Assembly (NCBI GenBank): GCA_949284175.1
Contig: CASDVE010000021.1
Coordinates: 1 to 64,000, forward strand
Direction of reading: 5' to 3'
Length of the DNA: 64,000 nt
From: an uncultured Eubacteriales bacterium
GTDB taxonomy: Bacteria > Bacillota > Clostridia > Lachnospirales > Lachnospiraceae
The notes beneath the pieces are model-generated. The model searched no databases, was not told where the DNA came from, and saw only the letters and a list, made by a program, of their open reading frames with translations. This document shows, in pieces, positions 26,004 through 39,237 of this stretch (positions are counted from its first letter, which is position 1; the number at the start of each line of letters is the position of its first letter). Position numbers and translations under genes: made by a program.

Positions 26004-28121
26004 TTATTTCTGTCTTTCAGCAATAACTTTTTCCTGTACAGACTTAGGTACTTGCTCATATTTTTCGAAGAACATAGAGTAGTTACCACGTCCTTGAGTT
26101 CTAGAACGAAGATCTGTTGCATATCCGAACATTTCAGCAAGTGGAACGAATGCACGAATCATTTTTCCACCACCAACGTCGTCCATACCTTCGATACGTC
26201 CACGACGAGAGTTAATATCACCAATAACATCACCCATGTAATCTTCTGGTGTAGCAACTTCTACTTTCATGATTGGCTCAAGTAATACAGCACCAGCTTT
26301 TTGCATTGCTTCTTTGAAAGCTAAAGAACCAGCAATGTGGAATGCCATTTCACTTGAATCGACTTCATGGTAAGAACCGTCGTATACGTTTGCATGAATA
26401 CCAACTACTGGGAATCCACCGAGGATACCAGCTTTTGTTGCTTCTTCAATACCTTCACCAACTGCTGGGATGTATTCTTTAGGAATCGCACCACCAACAA
26501 CAGTTGATTCGAATTTGAATAATTCTTCGCCGTTTGCATCCATTGGAGCAAATTTAACTTTACAGTGACCATACTGTCCACGACCACCAGACTGTTTTGC
26601 GTATTTAGAATCAACTTCAACTTCTTTTGTAATTGTTTCTTTGTAAGCTACCTGTGGAGCACCAACGTTTGCTTCTACTTTGAATTCACGAAGAAGACGG
26701 TCTACGATGATCTCTAAGTGTAACTCACCCATACCAGCGATGATTGTCTGTCCTGTTTCTTGATCTGTATGAGCGCGGAATGTTGGATCTTCTTCTGCAA
26801 GTTTTGCTAAAGCTTCACCTAATTTACCTTGACCAGCTTTTGTCTTAGGCTCAATAGCGAGCTCGATAACTGGTTCTGGGAATTCCATAGACTCAAGAAT
26901 AACTGGATGCTGTTCATCACAGATTGTATCACCAGTTGTTGTAAATTTGAAACCAACAGCAGCTGCGATATCTCCAGAGTATACTTTGCTGATTTCTTGT
27001 CTGTTGTTTGCGTGCATCTGTAAGATACGACCAACACGTTCTTTTTTACCTTTTGTTGCATTAAGAACATAAGAACCAGAGTTCATTGTTCCTGAGTATA
27101 CACGGAAGAACGCTAATTTACCAACGAATGGGTCAGCCATGATTTTGAATGCTAACGCTGCGAACGGTTCTTCATCAGAAGAAATTCTAACGATTTCGTT
27201 ACCTTCTTCGTCAACACCTTTGATCGCTTCGATGTCAGTTGGTGCTGGCATGAATTTGATAACACCATCAAGTAATTTCTGAACACCTTTGTTACGGTAA
27301 GCAGAACCACAGAATACAGGAACCATTGTACAGTTACATGTAGCTTTACGCATAGCTGCTTCTAATTCTTCCTGAGATGGTTCTTCACCTTCTAAATAAG
27401 CCATCATTAAGTCATCATCTGTTTCACAGATTTTTTCCACCATGTCTTCACGCCATAATTCAGCGTCATCTTTCATGTCTTCTGGAATTTCTGTAATTGT
27501 GATGTCTTCACCCTTATCGTCATTGTAGATGTAAGCCTGCATTTCGAATAAGTCGATAACACCTTTGAATTCATCTTCTGCACCGATTGGTAATGTTACA
27601 GGAACTGCATTTTTACCTAAACGATCTTTGATTTGCTGTACAGCGTTGTAGAAGTCAGCACCTAAGATGTCCATTTTGTTAATGAACGCCATTCTAGGTA
27701 CGTTGTATGTGTCAGCCTGACGCCATACGTTTTCTGACTGAGGTTCTACACCACCTTTAGCACAGAATACACCAACAGCACCATCAAGTACACGAAGGGA
27801 ACGTTCTACTTCTACTGTAAAGTCAACGTGTCCCGGTGTATCAATAATGTTAATGCGGTTTTCTGGTGTTCCTGGTAACACTTTGTTTTCATGTTGTAAT
27901 GTCCAGTGACAAGTTGTAGCAGCGGAAGTGATTGTGATACCACGTTCTTGTTCCTGCTCCATCCAGTCCATTGTAGCATTACCTTCATGAGTATTACCAA
28001 TTTTATAGTTTACACCAGTATAATAAAGGATACGCTCTGTTAATGTTGTTTTACCAGCATCAATATGAGCCATAATACCAATATTTCTGGTTCTTTCTAA
28101 TGGATATTCTCTTCCAGCCAA
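26004..28121 (-). CDS. fusA: Elongation factor G
   Basis: A 705-residue translocase GTPase with [16 protein letters not shown] and NKMD motifs and all five EF-G domains; its length matches the family. It moves tRNA-mRNA on the ribosome and, with RRF, recycles it. It lies downstream of rpsL and rpsG in str-operon order. AGGAGG is 11 bases before the ATG. A 180-base gap with a long hairpin separates it from rpsG. Confidence 0.98.
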   Translation of the reverse strand: MAGREYPLERTRNIGIMAHIDAGKTTLTERILYYTGVNYKIGNTHEGNATMDWMEQEQERGITITSAATTCHWTLQHENKVLPGTPENRINIIDTPGHVDFTVEVERSLRVLDGAVGVFCAKGGVEPQSENVWRQADTYNVPRMAFINKMDILGADFYNAVQQIKDRLGKNAVPVTLPIGAEDEFKGVIDLFEMQAYIYNDDKGEDITITEIPEDMKDDAELWREDMVEKICETDDDLMMAYLEGEEPSQEELEAAMRKATCNCTMVPVFCGSAYRNKGVQKLLDGVIKFMPAPTDIEAIKGVDEEGNEIVRISSDEEPFAALAFKIMADPFVGKLAFFRVYSGTMNSGSYVLNATKGKKERVGRILQMHANNRQEISKVYSGDIAAAVGFKFTTTGDTICDEQHPVILESMEFPEPVIELAIEPKTKAGQGKLGEALAKLAEEDPTFRAHTDQETGQTIIAGMGELHLEIIVDRLLREFKVEANVGAPQVAYKETITKEVEVDSKYAKQSGGRGQYGHCKVKFAPMDANGEELFKFESTVVGGAIPKEYIPAVGEGIEEATKAGILGGFPVVGIHANVYDGSYHEVDSSEMAFHIAGSLAFKEAMQKAGAVLLEPIMKVEVATPEDYMGDVIGDINSRRGRIEGMDDVGGGKMIRAFVPLAEMFGYATDLRSRTQGRGNYSMFFEKYEQVPKSVQEKVIAERQK

Positions 28122-28220
28122 GGTTTTTTCCTCCTAAACTATTTCAGACAAATACAGTTTTTCTTTTGTATCGATGAAAAACTTGTATCGCTAAACAGAA
28201 ATTGTTTATATTTACACATT

Positions 28221-28267
28221 GGCAGTACACCGAACGAAACCACTTAAGATTCTCGTTCGGTGACTGC
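28221..28267 (-). other. Long hairpin in the rpsG-fusA gap
   Basis: GGCAG plus CACCGAACGA (28221-28238) pair with TCGTTCGGTG plus CTGCC (28253-28267), interrupted only by a small T-A/A bulge. There is no T-run, so it is not an intrinsic terminator. It could be an RNA-processing or protein-binding site tuning fusA relative to rpsG. Confidence 0.55.
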
Positions 28268-28303
28268 CTGTTTTCTTCCACAAGTACGTTACGATACTTA
28301 TGA

Positions 28304-28804
<501 letters not shown>

Positions 28805-28830
28805 TTAGGTACTCACAGTGTTTCCTTTGA

Positions 28831-28960
28831 AACGATGAGAAATATGCTACGCAAATTTCTCACATTCGCGAGCAGTCGTCAAATATCTCATTTCCAAAAA
28901 TTCAAAATTTCATTTTTCTTTTTGGAAATTCGCTACTTGACTCGTTGCCTTCGCGTAAAC
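28831..28960 (+). repeat. Dispersed element, copy E (between rpsL and rpsG)
   Basis: The first hairpin is AACGATGAGAAAT with ATTTCTCACATT. The second begins CGCGAGCAGTCGTCAA and ends TTGACTCGTTGCC, followed by TTCGCGTAAA. The apex is enlarged by an extra hairpin (ATTTCCAAAAA at about 28890 with TTTTTGGAAAT to about 28929). GTCAA/TTGAC replaces GTCATA/TATGAC of other copies, a paired change. Confidence 0.7.
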
Positions 28961-29079
28961 TATGTCAAGTGTCATGCTAGGACGCTTCTATCTATCTCCT
29001 GCAACCATACAGGTCAAATATTGCTTTCCAGCATGAATATAAAACTGTGAATTTTGTTAAAGATAATTATTTATAATAA

Positions 29080-29499
29080 TTACTTACCAGCTTTTGGTCT
29101 CTTAGCACCGTATTTAGAACGAGCTTGACGACGGTTTGCTACACCTGCAGTATCTAATGTACCACGAACGATGTGATAACGAGTACCTGGTAAGTCTTTA
29201 ACTCTACCACCACGGATAAGAACAACGCTATGTTCCTGAAGGTTGTGTCCTTCACCAGGGATGTAGCTAGTTACTTCGATTCCGTTAGAAAGACGAACTC
29301 TGGCAATTTTACGAAGAGCTGAGTTTGGTTTCTTAGGAGTCGCTGTTTTAACTGCTGTACAAACACCTCTTTTTTGAGGAGCGCTTGTATCTGTTGCTTT
29401 CTTCTTTAAAGAGTTGAATCCTTTCTGAAGAGCTGGAGCAGTACTTTTCTTTTCTACTGTTTGTCTACCTTTTCTAACTAATTGGTTAAATGTTGGCAT
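29080..29499 (-). CDS. rpsL: 30S ribosomal protein S12
   Basis: A 139-residue S12 with the conserved [11 protein letters not shown] loop and the [11 protein letters not shown] segment. The lysines linked to streptomycin sensitivity are present, so no resistance substitution is seen at that site. It supports decoding accuracy. The ATG at 29499 follows GGAGGTG by about 7 bases. It is transcribed from its own consensus promoter after the rpoC terminator. It heads rpsL-rpsG-fusA-tuf. Confidence 0.98.
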   Translation of the reverse strand: MPTFNQLVRKGRQTVEKKSTAPALQKGFNSLKKKATDTSAPQKRGVCTAVKTATPKKPNSALRKIARVRLSNGIEVTSYIPGEGHNLQEHSVVLIRGGRVKDLPGTRYHIVRGTLDTAGVANRRQARSKYGAKRPKAGK

Positions 29500-29580
29500 T
29501 CTTTTCACCTCCTGCAATATTTGTAAACTGTTGGTTGCTTGTTTACAAGCCTATGCGTAAAAACTTACGCACATTTTTAG

Positions 29581-29609
29581 ATTATATTATCACTGGGGAT
29601 TTTTGTCAA
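29581..29609 (-). promoter_or_regulatory. Consensus promoter of the rpsL (str) operon
   Basis: Minus strand: perfect TTGACA (29604-29609), 17-base spacer, perfect TATAAT (29581-29586). The leader then carries two small hairpins, TGCGTAA/TTACGCA and GCTTGT/ACAAGC (about 29535-29565). Confidence 0.92.
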
Positions 29610-29623
29610 GGTATTTTTTAAAA

Positions 29624-29651
29624 ATGGGAAGAAACTTTCGTTTCTTCCCAT
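29624..29651 (-). terminator. Terminator of rpoBC
   Basis: Perfect 12-bp stem ATGGGAAGAAAC with a 4-base loop (29624-29651). T-rich runs lie on both sides, stronger on plus. It separates rpoC from the rpsL promoter. Confidence 0.85.
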
Positions 29652-29696
29652 CTTTTTTCCTCTTATCTCACCCTCTCATGGATTGATAAGACTCTT

Positions 29697-32600
29697 TTAT
29701 TCTTCTATACTGACAACAGACTCCATATCTTCTGCAAAATCAAGTTCTTCCATATCTTCTACCTGTTCTACCACTTGATCTGTATCAAGTTTTACAGAAC
29801 GATAACGTTTCATACCAGTACCAGCTGGAATGAGCTTACCAATAAGAACGTTTTCTTTTAGACCAATCAATGGATCGATTTTACCTTTGATAGCTGCTTC
29901 TGTTAAGACTTTTGTTGTTTCTTGGAAAGATGCAGCGGATAAGAACGAATTTGTAGCAAGAGATGCTTTTGTAATACCAAGCATAACTTGTTTTCCTTCT
30001 GCTGGCTCTTTTCCTTCTTCGATCATCTGTTTATTAATGTCATCAAAGTCTAAGATGTCAACCAGTGTTCCTGGTAAGTATTCTGTATCTCCACTTTCTT
30101 CGATACGAATTTTCTTTAACATCTGACGAACGATAACTTCCACGTGCTTATCGTTGATATCTACACCTTGTAAACGGTAAACTCTTTGAACTTCTTGGAT
30201 CATGTAATCCTGAACAGCTCTTACCCCTTTGATCTTTAATAAGTCATGTGGGTTAATAGAACCTTCTGTTAATTCATCACCGGCTTCTAATACTTGACCA
30301 TCAAGTACTTTAATACGAGAACCGTATGGAATTAAGTAGGCCTTTGTTTCTCCTGTTTCATGGTTTGTAATTACAACTTCACGTTTTTTCTTTGTGTCTT
30401 TAATCTGTACAACACCGCCAAATTCAGCAATAATTGCAAGACCCTTTGGTTTACGTGCTTCGAATAACTCTTCGACACGAGGAAGACCCTGTGTGATATC
30501 GTCACCGGCTACACCACCGGCATGGAACGTACGCATGGTAAGCTGTGTTCCTGGTTCACCGATAGACTGTGCAGCGATAATACCAACAGCTTCACCAACC
30601 TGTACTGCCTGACCAGTTGCCATATTAGCTCCGTAACATTTTGCACAAGCACCGATCTTAGAACGGCAAGTTAACATCGTTCTAATTCTTACCTTTTCAT
30701 AACCAGCTTTGATTACGGCTTCTGCACGTCTTGGAGTGATCATGTTATTGGCTTTTACAATGATTTCTCCTGTTTCTGGATTGATTAAATCTTCTGCCGC
30801 ATAACGTCCTGTAATACGTTCTTGAAGGCTTTCAATTACTTCTTTTCCATCCATGAACGCTTCCACATACATTCCTGGAATCTCTCCAGTTCCTTCACAA
30901 CAGTCAACTTCACGAATAATTAAATCTTGGGATACATCCACAAGACGACGTGTTAAGTATCCAGAATCGGCTGTACGAAGAGCAGTATCGGAAAGACCTT
31001 TACGAGCACCATGGGCAGAAATGAAGTATTCCAGTACATCAAGACCTTCACGGAAGTTTGACTTGATAGGCAACTCGATGGTACGTCCTGATGTATCCGC
31101 CATCAGACCACGCATACCTGCAAGCTGTTTAATCTGCTGGTTAGAACCACGGGCACCGGAGTCGGCCATCATGAAGATGTTGTTATATCTGTCAAGACCT
31201 GTAATCAGCTTTTCTGTTAAGAGATTATCCGCTGCGAACCATGTCTTAACAACAGAGTTATAACGTTCTTCTTCTGTCATAAGACCACGTCTATAATATT
31301 TTGTGATCTTTTCTACTGTGTTTTGAGCATCTTCAAGAATCTGTTTCTTCTCTTCTGGCACTGTCATATCAGAAATAGATACTGTTAAAGCACCTCTTGT
31401 TGAGAATTTATAACCGATTGCTTTGATGTCATCAAGCACTTCTGCTGTCTTAGTCGCACCATGTGTGTTAATACATTTATTAAGAATGCCTTTCAATTGT
31501 TTCTTTCCTACATGGAAGTCAATTTCTGGTCTTAAATAATTTTCTTCCACTGTTCTATCTACATATCCGAGATCCTGAGGAATGATTTCATTGAATAGCA
31601 GACGTCCCATTGTTGTATCATAGATACCACTGATTGGCTCACCTGCCACATTCTTGCCAGAAATACGCACTTTAATTGGTTCATGAAGTGTGATTTCTTT
31701 ATTTTCATAAGCTAAATATGCTTCGTTTGTTGATTTAAATACTTTGTTTTTATTCTGCTCTGGTTTGATCAGAGTTAAATAGTAGATACCAAGTACCATA
31801 TCCTGTGAAGGAACGGCAACTGGTGCACCGTCAGATGGTTTCAATAAGTTGTTTGGTGACAACAGTAAGAAACGACACTCTGCCTGTGCTTCTACGGATA
31901 ATGGAAGATGGACAGCCATCTGGTCACCATCGAAATCGGCATTGTAAGCAGTACAAACAAGTGGATGAAGTTTGATCGCCTTTCCTTCTACAAGGATTGG
32001 TTCGAATGCCTGAATACCAAGTCTATGAAGTGTAGGAGCACGGTTTAACATAACTGGATGATCTTCTAATACATCCCATACTTCTGGCTGTAATTTCTCT
32101 ACCATTTTTTTAGCAGATTTGATGTTATGAGCTAACTTCTTAGAAACTAACTCTTTCATAACGAATGGTTTGAATAACTCAATTGCCATTTCTTTTGGAA
32201 GACCACACTGATAGATTTTAAGTTCTGGTCCTACAACGATAACGGAACGTCCTGAGTAGTCAACACGTTTACCTAAAAGGTTCTGACGGAAACGTCCTTG
32301 TTTACCTTTTAACATATCAGACAGAGATTTTAACGCACGATTACCCGGTCCTGTTACTGGGCGTCCACGTCTACCATTATCAATTAATGCGTCAACCGCT
32401 TCTTGTAACATTCTCTTTTCATTGCGAACGATAATGTCTGGAGCACCTAACTCAAGAAGGCGTTTTAAACGGTTGTTACGGTTGATAATTCTTCTATATA
32501 AATCGTTTAAGTCAGAAGTTGCAAAACGTCCACCATCAAGCTGTACCATTGGACGGATATCTGGTGGAATCACTGGTACAACATCAAGGATCATCCATTC

Positions 32601-33293
32601 TGGTTTATTGTGAGAACAACGGAATGCCTCAACAACTTCCAAACGTTTAATAATTCTTGCACGTTTTTGACCAGTTGCTTCTTTTAAACCTACTTTTAAT
32701 TCTTTTGCTTCTCTTTCAAGATCGATCTCTTGAAGAAGTTCTTTAATGGCTTCTGCACCCATTCCTACGCGGAATCTTCCTTGATACTTTTCGTAAGCAT
32801 CGCGGAATTCTTTTTCTGTCAATACTTGTTTGTAAGACAGATCGGATTCGCCTGGATCAAGTACGATATAGGATGCAAAATAAAGCACTTTTTCCAGTGT
32901 TCTAGGAGAAATATCAAGGATTAAGCCCATACGGGATGGGATACCTTTAAAATACCAAATATGGGATACTGGAGCTGCAAGCTCGATATGTCCCATTCTT
33001 TCTCTACGAACACTCGCTTTTGTTACCTCAACACCACAACGGTCACAGATAACACCTTTATATCTAATTTTTTTATATTTACCACAGTGACATTCCCAGT
33101 CCTTTTGAGGTCCAAAAATTCTTTCACAGAAAAGCCCATCTTTTTCAGGTTTTAATGTTCTGTAATTGATGGTCTCTGGTTTCTTTACCTCACCTCTTGA
33201 CCATTCTCTGATCTTTTCCGGTGAAGCTAAACCAATTTTAATGGCGTCAAAATTCATAGGCTGATCGATTTCCTGATTATTAAGTTCTGACAT
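29697..33293 (-). CDS. rpoC: RNA polymerase beta' subunit
   Basis: About 1198 residues. A zinc ribbon near residues 60-80 (CHCG ... CDRCG), the Mg-binding [12 protein letters not shown] catalytic loop near 450, and a second cysteine cluster ([13 protein letters not shown]) near 880 are all present. It forms the active-site cleft with beta. The ATG at 33293 follows AAGGAG by 8 bases, so the 14-codon upstream extension is rejected. It lies 122 bases after rpoB; the gap contains a perfect 12-bp hairpin. Confidence 0.98.
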   Translation of the reverse strand: MSELNNQEIDQPMNFDAIKIGLASPEKIREWSRGEVKKPETINYRTLKPEKDGLFCERIFGPQKDWECHCGKYKKIRYKGVICDRCGVEVTKASVRRERMGHIELAAPVSHIWYFKGIPSRMGLILDISPRTLEKVLYFASYIVLDPGESDLSYKQVLTEKEFRDAYEKYQGRFRVGMGAEAIKELLQEIDLEREAKELKVGLKEATGQKRARIIKRLEVVEAFRCSHNKPEWMILDVVPVIPPDIRPMVQLDGGRFATSDLNDLYRRIINRNNRLKRLLELGAPDIIVRNEKRMLQEAVDALIDNGRRGRPVTGPGNRALKSLSDMLKGKQGRFRQNLLGKRVDYSGRSVIVVGPELKIYQCGLPKEMAIELFKPFVMKELVSKKLAHNIKSAKKMVEKLQPEVWDVLEDHPVMLNRAPTLHRLGIQAFEPILVEGKAIKLHPLVCTAYNADFDGDQMAVHLPLSVEAQAECRFLLLSPNNLLKPSDGAPVAVPSQDMVLGIYYLTLIKPEQNKNKVFKSTNEAYLAYENKEITLHEPIKVRISGKNVAGEPISGIYDTTMGRLLFNEIIPQDLGYVDRTVEENYLRPEIDFHVGKKQLKGILNKCINTHGATKTAEVLDDIKAIGYKFSTRGALTVSISDMTVPEEKKQILEDAQNTVEKITKYYRRGLMTEEERYNSVVKTWFAADNLLTEKLITGLDRYNNIFMMADSGARGSNQQIKQLAGMRGLMADTSGRTIELPIKSNFREGLDVLEYFISAHGARKGLSDTALRTADSGYLTRRLVDVSQDLIIREVDCCEGTGEIPGMYVEAFMDGKEVIESLQERITGRYAAEDLINPETGEIIVKANNMITPRRAEAVIKAGYEKVRIRTMLTCRSKIGACAKCYGANMATGQAVQVGEAVGIIAAQSIGEPGTQLTMRTFHAGGVAGDDITQGLPRVEELFEARKPKGLAIIAEFGGVVQIKDTKKKREVVITNHETGETKAYLIPYGSRIKVLDGQVLEAGDELTEGSINPHDLLKIKGVRAVQDYMIQEVQRVYRLQGVDINDKHVEVIVRQMLKKIRIEESGDTEYLPGTLVDILDFDDINKQMIEEGKEPAEGKQVMLGITKASLATNSFLSAASFQETTKVLTEAAIKGKIDPLIGLKENVLIGKLIPAGTGMKRYRSVKLDTDQVVEQVEDMEELDFAEDMESVVSIEE

Positions 33294-33336
33294 TCTGGTT
33301 ACTCCTTCCCGTGCTACTAAATGAACATGGTACAAT

Positions 33337-33363
33337 TTCCCACCATAGGCTCTATGGTGGGAA
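33337..33363 (-). other. Hairpin in the rpoB-rpoC gap
   Basis: Perfect 12-bp stem TTCCCACCATAG/CTATGGTGGGAA with a 3-base loop and no adequate T-run. It is probably an RNA-processing or stability element between the two co-transcribed genes. Confidence 0.6.
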
Positions 33364-33415
33364 TGCTTATAATTTTCTTAATTATCTTTGTATCAACGAT
33401 GAAAGACATAAATGA

Positions 33416-36400
33416 TTAAAGTTCGGTATCATCTGCTCCTGCTGGAACTGCATCAAAATCATCAATTGGATCTTCCCCTTCGTCGTAAGAGCCTTCTTTA
33501 AAGCCCATCTCTCCAAAGGATTCTTCTCGTTCGAATCCGAATGCTGAATCACCTTCGATCATTGGTGTCAAATCTTCATTGCCATAATCAACTCTTTCCT
33601 GAATTTCGATCTCAGTAGAGTCTTCTTTCAATACACGAACATCTAATGCAAGTGACTGGAATTCTTTTAACAATACTTTAAAGGATTCTGGAATACCCGG
33701 TTCTGGAATATTTTCACCTTTAATAATTGCTTCATAGGTCTTCACACGTCCTACAACATCATCAGATTTCACTGTAAGAATTTCTTGTAATGTGTAAGAT
33801 GCACCATAAGCCTCCAATGCCCAAACTTCCATCTCACCAAAACGCTGTCCACCGAACTGCGCTTTACCACCAAGTGGCTGTTGTGTTACTAAGGAGTAAG
33901 GACCAGTAGAACGAGCATGAATCTTATCATCTACTAAGTGATGGAGTTTTAAGTAGTGCATGAATCCGATGGTAACTGGACTATCAAATTCTTCTCCAGT
34001 ACGACCATCACGAAGTTGTACCTTACCAGTACGGTTGATTGGAACACCTCTCCATTCCGCACGATGAGCACGATTGTCATAGAGATATTTCATAACATCT
34101 TCGCTGACAATTTTGCCCCATTTTTCTTCAAATTCTGGCCATCCCCAGTTCGCATAGTCGTTTGCCATTTCGAGAGTATCCATAATGTCATCTTCGTCTG
34201 CACCATTGAAGACTGGTGTGGATACATTAAATCCTAACACTTTGGATGCAAGACTTAAATGGATCTCTAAGACCTGTCCGATATTCATACGAGAAGGCAC
34301 ACCAAGTGGGTTTAATACAATATCAAGAGGTCTTCCGTTTGGAAGGAATGGCATATCTTCTACTGGAAGAATTCTTGAGATAACACCCTTGTTACCATGA
34401 CGACCAGCCATCTTGTCACCAACGGAGATCTTTCTCTTTTGTGCAATATAAACACGTACAGATTTATTTACTCCTGGTGGAAGTTCATCGCCATTTTCTC
34501 TTGTGAATACTTTTGCATCGAGTACGATACCATAAGAACCATGAGGTACTCTTAAAGAAGTATCTCTTACTTCACGAGCTTTTTCACCAAAGATCGCTCT
34601 TAAAAGACGTTCTTCTGCTGTTAATTCTGTTTCTCCCTTAGGAGTTACTTTACCAACTAAGATATCTCCTGCACGAACTTCTGCACCGATTCTAATAATA
34701 CCATTTTCATCAAGATCTTTTAACACATCTTCGTTAAGACCTGCTAAATCTCTTGTAATTTCTTCCTGTCCAAGTTTTGTATCTCTTGCTTCTGCTTCAT
34801 ATTCTTCGATATGCACAGATGTGTATACATCGTCTTGTACTAAACGTTCACTTAAAAGAACCGCATCTTCGTAGTTATAACCTTCCCAAGTCATAAATCC
34901 GATTAATGGGTTTTTACCAAGTGCTAATTCACCATTGCATGTGGATGCACCATCTGCTAATACTTCGCCAGCTTTTACATGATCGCCTTTATTTACAATG
35001 GTTCTTTGGTTCATACAGTTTGATTGGTTGCTACGAGCAAATTTTACTGTATGATAAACATCTCTTGTTCCGTCTTCTCTTCTTACAACGATTTCTTTTG
35101 ATGTAGCTTTTTCTACAATACCATCGTGTTCTGCAACCACACAAGCTCCAGAGTCAACAGCTGCTTTTGATTCCATACCAGTTCCTACAACAGGAGCTTC
35201 TGTTCTAAGAAGTGGCACTGCCTGACGCTGCATGTTAGATCCCATAAGGGCACGGTTGGCATCGTCGTTTTCAAGGAAAGGAATCATAGATGTCGCAACA
35301 GAGAATACCATCTTAGGTGATACGTCCATTAAGTCCATGCGGGCTTTTGGGAATTGAGATGTTTCTTCACGATAACGACCAGAAACGTTTTCATGAATGA
35401 AATATCCATTTTCATCAATTGGCTCATTGGCCTGTGCAACTGTGTAGTTATCTTCTTCGTCCGCTGTTAAATATATAAATTCATCGGTAACTCTTGGATT
35501 TTGAGGATCGGATTTATCAAGAAGTAAATATGGAGCTTCAATAAATCCATATTGGTTAATTCTTGCATAAGTCGCTAATGAGTTAATAAGACCGATGTTA
35601 GGACCTTCTGGTGTTTCGATAGGACACATTCTTCCATAGTGTGTATAGTGAACGTCACGCACTTCGAATCCGGCACGATCTCTTGAAAGACCACCTGGAC
35701 CTAAAGCGGAAAGACGTCTTTTATGTGTCAGCTCTGATAATGGATTGTTCTGATCCATGAACTGTGAAAGCTGAGAACTTCCAAAGAATTCTTTTACCGC
35801 TGCTGTCACTGGTTTAATATTGATCAATGACTGTGGAGAGATTGATTCAATATCCTGTGTTGTCATTCTTTCACGCACAACACGTTCCAGTCTTGATAAA
35901 CCGATGCGGTATTGGTTCTGCAACAATTCACCTACGGCACGAATACGACGGTTTCCTAAGTGGTCGATATCGTCCGCTGTTCCGAATCCATATTCTAAAT
36001 GCAGGTTATAGTTAATAGAAGCTAAAATATCTTCTCTTGTAATGTGTTTTGGAATTAAATCAACGATGTTTTTACGAATCGCTTCTTTGATATCTTCTAA
36101 TTCATCACATTCTTTTAAGATTTCAGCTAATACAGGATAATAAACTGCTTCTGTCACACCTAATTCTTGTGGATCCACATCCACGTAAGCACTGAGATCT
36201 ACCATCATGTTAGAAAGAACTTTTACGACTCTTTCTTCTGTTTCCATCATAACAAATGGAATCGCTGCATTCTGAATCTGATCTGCCAACTCTCTTGTTA
36301 CAACAGTGCCTGCTTCCGCAATAATTTCTCCTGTTGACATATCAACAACATCTTCTGCTAATTTATGTCCACTAATTCTATTTTTAAGAGCTAATTTTTT

Positions 36401-37240
36401 ATTAAATTTATAACGTCCAACCTTTGCAAGGTCATATCTTCTAGGGTCGAAAAACATACTATTGATCAGGCTTTCTGCACTGTCCACAGATAAAGGCTCA
36501 CCCGGACGGATCTTTTTATATAACTCTAATAAACCATCCTGATAATTATCGGATGGGTCCTTTTCAAAACTAGCCAAGATCTTTGGTTCTTCACCAAATA
36601 ATTCTTTAATTTCTGCATTTGTTCCAATTCCTAATGCACGAATTAAAACAGTAATTGGAACTTTTCTTGTACGGTCAACACGAACGTAAAATACGTCGTT
36701 AGAGTCTGTTTCATATTCTAACCATGCACCACGGTTTGGAATTACAGTACTAGAGAATAACTCTTTTCCGATTTTGTCATGTCCAATAGCATAGTAAATG
36801 CCTGGAGAACGAACTAACTGGCTGACAATAACACGCTCAGCTCCATTGATCACAAATGTACCTGTCTTTGTCATTAAAGGCAGGTCACCCATAAAGATAT
36901 CATGCTGACTGAATTCATCTGTTTCTCTATTATAAAGTCTTACCTTTACTTTGAGAGGTGCAGCATAAGTGGCATCTCTTTCCTTACACTCTTCAATTGT
37001 GTACTTGATGTCATCTTCACATAATGTAAAGTCCACAAATTCAAGACTTAACTGTCCGCTGTAATCTGTGATAGGTGAGATATCGTTAAAAACTTCTTTG
37101 AGTCCTTCATCCAAGAACCACTGATAAGAATTCTTCTGGACTTCGATCAGGTTTGGCATCTCCAAGATTTCTTTCTGTCTTGCATAGCTGACTCTGACAC
37201 TCTTACCAGCTTTGACAGGATGTATTCTGTTCTTTTCCAT
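33416..37240 (-). CDS. rpoB: RNA polymerase beta subunit
   Basis: About 1274 residues with the full beta architecture. The rifampicin region reads [19 protein letters not shown] then [13 protein letters not shown], with the Asp, His and Ser positions most often mutated in resistance all wild type. The ATG at 37240 is preferred; the GTG 12 bases earlier sits on the GGGGTG ribosome site. It has a strong promoter about 95 bases upstream. rplJ-rplL, often found directly upstream of rpoB, are not present; a divergent ABC importer lies there instead. Confidence 0.98.
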   Translation of the reverse strand: MEKNRIHPVKAGKSVRVSYARQKEILEMPNLIEVQKNSYQWFLDEGLKEVFNDISPITDYSGQLSLEFVDFTLCEDDIKYTIEECKERDATYAAPLKVKVRLYNRETDEFSQHDIFMGDLPLMTKTGTFVINGAERVIVSQLVRSPGIYYAIGHDKIGKELFSSTVIPNRGAWLEYETDSNDVFYVRVDRTRKVPITVLIRALGIGTNAEIKELFGEEPKILASFEKDPSDNYQDGLLELYKKIRPGEPLSVDSAESLINSMFFDPRRYDLAKVGRYKFNKKLALKNRISGHKLAEDVVDMSTGEIIAEAGTVVTRELADQIQNAAIPFVMMETEERVVKVLSNMMVDLSAYVDVDPQELGVTEAVYYPVLAEILKECDELEDIKEAIRKNIVDLIPKHITREDILASINYNLHLEYGFGTADDIDHLGNRRIRAVGELLQNQYRIGLSRLERVVRERMTTQDIESISPQSLINIKPVTAAVKEFFGSSQLSQFMDQNNPLSELTHKRRLSALGPGGLSRDRAGFEVRDVHYTHYGRMCPIETPEGPNIGLINSLATYARINQYGFIEAPYLLLDKSDPQNPRVTDEFIYLTADEEDNYTVAQANEPIDENGYFIHENVSGRYREETSQFPKARMDLMDVSPKMVFSVATSMIPFLENDDANRALMGSNMQRQAVPLLRTEAPVVGTGMESKAAVDSGACVVAEHDGIVEKATSKEIVVRREDGTRDVYHTVKFARSNQSNCMNQRTIVNKGDHVKAGEVLADGASTCNGELALGKNPLIGFMTWEGYNYEDAVLLSERLVQDDVYTSVHIEEYEAEARDTKLGQEEITRDLAGLNEDVLKDLDENGIIRIGAEVRAGDILVGKVTPKGETELTAEERLLRAIFGEKAREVRDTSLRVPHGSYGIVLDAKVFTRENGDELPPGVNKSVRVYIAQKRKISVGDKMAGRHGNKGVISRILPVEDMPFLPNGRPLDIVLNPLGVPSRMNIGQVLEIHLSLASKVLGFNVSTPVFNGADEDDIMDTLEMANDYANWGWPEFEEKWGKIVSEDVMKYLYDNRAHRAEWRGVPINRTGKVQLRDGRTGEEFDSPVTIGFMHYLKLHHLVDDKIHARSTGPYSLVTQQPLGGKAQFGGQRFGEMEVWALEAYGASYTLQEILTVKSDDVVGRVKTYEAIIKGENIPEPGIPESFKVLLKEFQSLALDVRVLKEDSTEIEIQERVDYGNEDLTPMIEGDSAFGFEREESFGEMGFKEGSYDEGEDPIDDFDAVPAGADDTEL

Positions 37241-37336
37241 TGACGTTTTCACCCCTTGAATATTTTATAAAAAATTAACGTTGTTTCATCATTTTTGATG
37301 TTATAGGCCTATGAACCCATAATATCGCATTATGAT

Positions 37337-37365
37337 ATGATATCACAATTGTCAATCTCTGTCAA
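37337..37365 (-). promoter_or_regulatory. rpoB promoter, overlapping pair
   Basis: Minus strand: TTGACA (37360-37365), 17-base spacer, TATCAT (37337-37342). A second TTGACA begins 10 bases downstream (37350-37355) and could pair with TAATGC. Confidence 0.8.
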
Positions 37366-37882
37366 TTGTTTTTTTCACTATTAATACAGACGTTTTTGTT
37401 TTGCCTTTTCTTTCACCACAAATTATCAAATTTTTATATGTCAATTGAATATTTGCACAAAAATTTGTTTTCATTTTTCATTTTTTATATTATTATCCAA
37501 AAGAGTCATTTATATAATAAATGTTATCTTTATTTGCCATATAAAATCTCATAATTACCAAAATAGGGGTTGCATTTTTTTTAAAATTGTTTTAAACTGA
37601 AAAGCAATAGCTTGAAAAAGCTCTGTTTATTTTAGAAATGATAATTCAAAAATATAAGTCAATTTAAATTAATATATATTTTTTTCTAAATTTTATTGTC
37701 TTAAACTCATTCATATTTCCAACCAATTTTTTGTTCTAACTGTCCAAAAAATCGTATTTTGAATGTAAAAAAGAGATGGCTTTGACTTTTTCCTTTTTCA
37801 TATTCAATGTTACTATGTTAACTGTAAAATCCAATTATCCACTACTACCAATAGCTATTCTTTGTAATTATCATATACACGT
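37366..37882. other. AT-rich gene-free region between rpoB and the importer
   Basis: No gene, tRNA or repeat recognised. It consists of long A/T runs with no stable hairpin. A TTGACT near 37786 lacks a well-spaced -10 box. Confidence 0.5.
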
Positions 37883-37912
37883 TTGAAAAATTATATTATA
37901 TTCTAATATAAC
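37883..37912 (+). promoter_or_regulatory. Possible promoter of the importer operon
   Basis: Plus strand: TTGAAA (37883-37888), 18-base spacer, TATAAC (37907-37912), giving a leader of about 190 bases. Confidence 0.45.
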
Positions 37913-38107
37913 TTTTGAAAAATTGGATCCAACTAATAAACATCACAAAAGCTGACTTCGTTGATTCTAAAAATAAAATCCATTTAAAACAAAGACGACA
38001 CCTACATAAAAAAGGAAAATACGTCTTATTATTATCATACCTAAAGAAATATTGAATATACAGAGTTTTGTCCATAGCAAAATAATGATTATGTTAGGAG
38101 TGATAAA

Positions 38108-39235
38108 ATGATCTTATTTCAAAATATTACTAAGAAATATCGTACAAAAAAAATTTTAAATGATATAACATTAGAAATCGATAAAGGAACTTTGGTGGCT
38201 CTTATCGGAGAAAGTGGATGTGGAAAAACTACATTATTAAAAATGTTAAATCGTTTAATAAAACCAACTTCAGGTGATATTTTTATAAACAATGAAAACA
38301 TTAAAAATATCAACGAAATTAATTTAAGAAGAAATATGGGATATGTTATTCAGAATACTGGATTATTTCCCCATATGACAATCAAAGAAAATATTGAGCT
38401 CATTCCAAAACTCGAAAAAAAAGAGAAAGCACAAATCGCAGAAAAAACGATGAAACTTATGGAGATGGTAGGTCTTGTCCCAGAAGATTTTTTAGAGAGA
38501 TACCCTAGTGAATTAAGTGGCGGACAACAACAACGGATTGGAATCGCTAGAGCATTTGCTATGGATCCTGAAATTGTTTTAATGGATGAGCCATTTTCTG
38601 CATTAGATCCTATGACTCGAAGTGACCTACAAGATCAGATCATGAGTTTACAAGCCAAATGGAAAAAAACTATCGTTTTCGTTACTCACGATATGGATGA
38701 GGCAATAAAAATCGCCGATAAAATATGTATTATGAGAAACGGAAATATTTTGCAATATGACACCCCCGAAACTATCTTAAAATATCCAGTGGATGATTAT
38801 GTTGCTAATTTTGTTGGAAAAAATAGAATCTGGTCCTCTCCAGAATATATTAAAATTAAAGACATTATGATCGAATCTCCTGTGACTGCTATCGATTCCT
38901 TATCCGTATCAAGATGTATGGATAAAATGAAAAAGAATCGTGTAGACAGTCTGCTCCTTTTAGAAAATGAAACAAAAAAACTAATCGGAATTGTCACTGC
39001 AAAAAAATTAAGAACGATTGAAGAGCGGACGCAAGAGGCAAAACAATATATGCAAAGTAATTTCCCTATCTTGTATCCAGATCAATGTATTTTAGATGCA
39101 TTAAAAATGGTAAAAGAGGAAAATGTATCCAGAATCCCTGTTGTGGATCAAGATGGATATTTAAAGGGATTGATTACAAAAGGAAGTCTTGTCACTGCCT
39201 TAAGCCAACAATATTTTGATGTAGAGGAGGAATAA
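38108..39235 (+). CDS. OpuCA/EgtV-like ABC ATPase with CBS domains
   Basis: A 375-residue ATPase of the quaternary-amine importer family. Walker A is GESGCGKTT, signature LSGGQQQR, Walker B IVLMDEPFSALD. The C-terminal 130 residues form a pair of CBS domains (IKIKDIM start; second repeat ends VVDQDGYLKGLITKG), as in OpuA and OpuC ATPases where they sense ionic strength. AGGAG lies 7 bases before the ATG. The stop is 2 bases before the permease start, so the two genes are co-transcribed. Confidence 0.88.
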   Translation: MILFQNITKKYRTKKILNDITLEIDKGTLVALIGESGCGKTTLLKMLNRLIKPTSGDIFINNENIKNINEINLRRNMGYVIQNTGLFPHMTIKENIELIPKLEKKEKAQIAEKTMKLMEMVGLVPEDFLERYPSELSGGQQQRIGIARAFAMDPEIVLMDEPFSALDPMTRSDLQDQIMSLQAKWKKTIVFVTHDMDEAIKIADKICIMRNGNILQYDTPETILKYPVDDYVANFVGKNRIWSSPEYIKIKDIMIESPVTAIDSLSVSRCMDKMKKNRVDSLLLLENETKKLIGIVTAKKLRTIEERTQEAKQYMQSNFPILYPDQCILDALKMVKEENVSRIPVVDQDGYLKGLITKGSLVTALSQQYFDVEEE

Positions 39236-39237
39236 AG

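Noticed and set aside
29080-37240. Antibiotic-resistance substitutions in rpoB or rpsL
   Set aside because: The rifampicin region and the S12 lysine region read as wild type.
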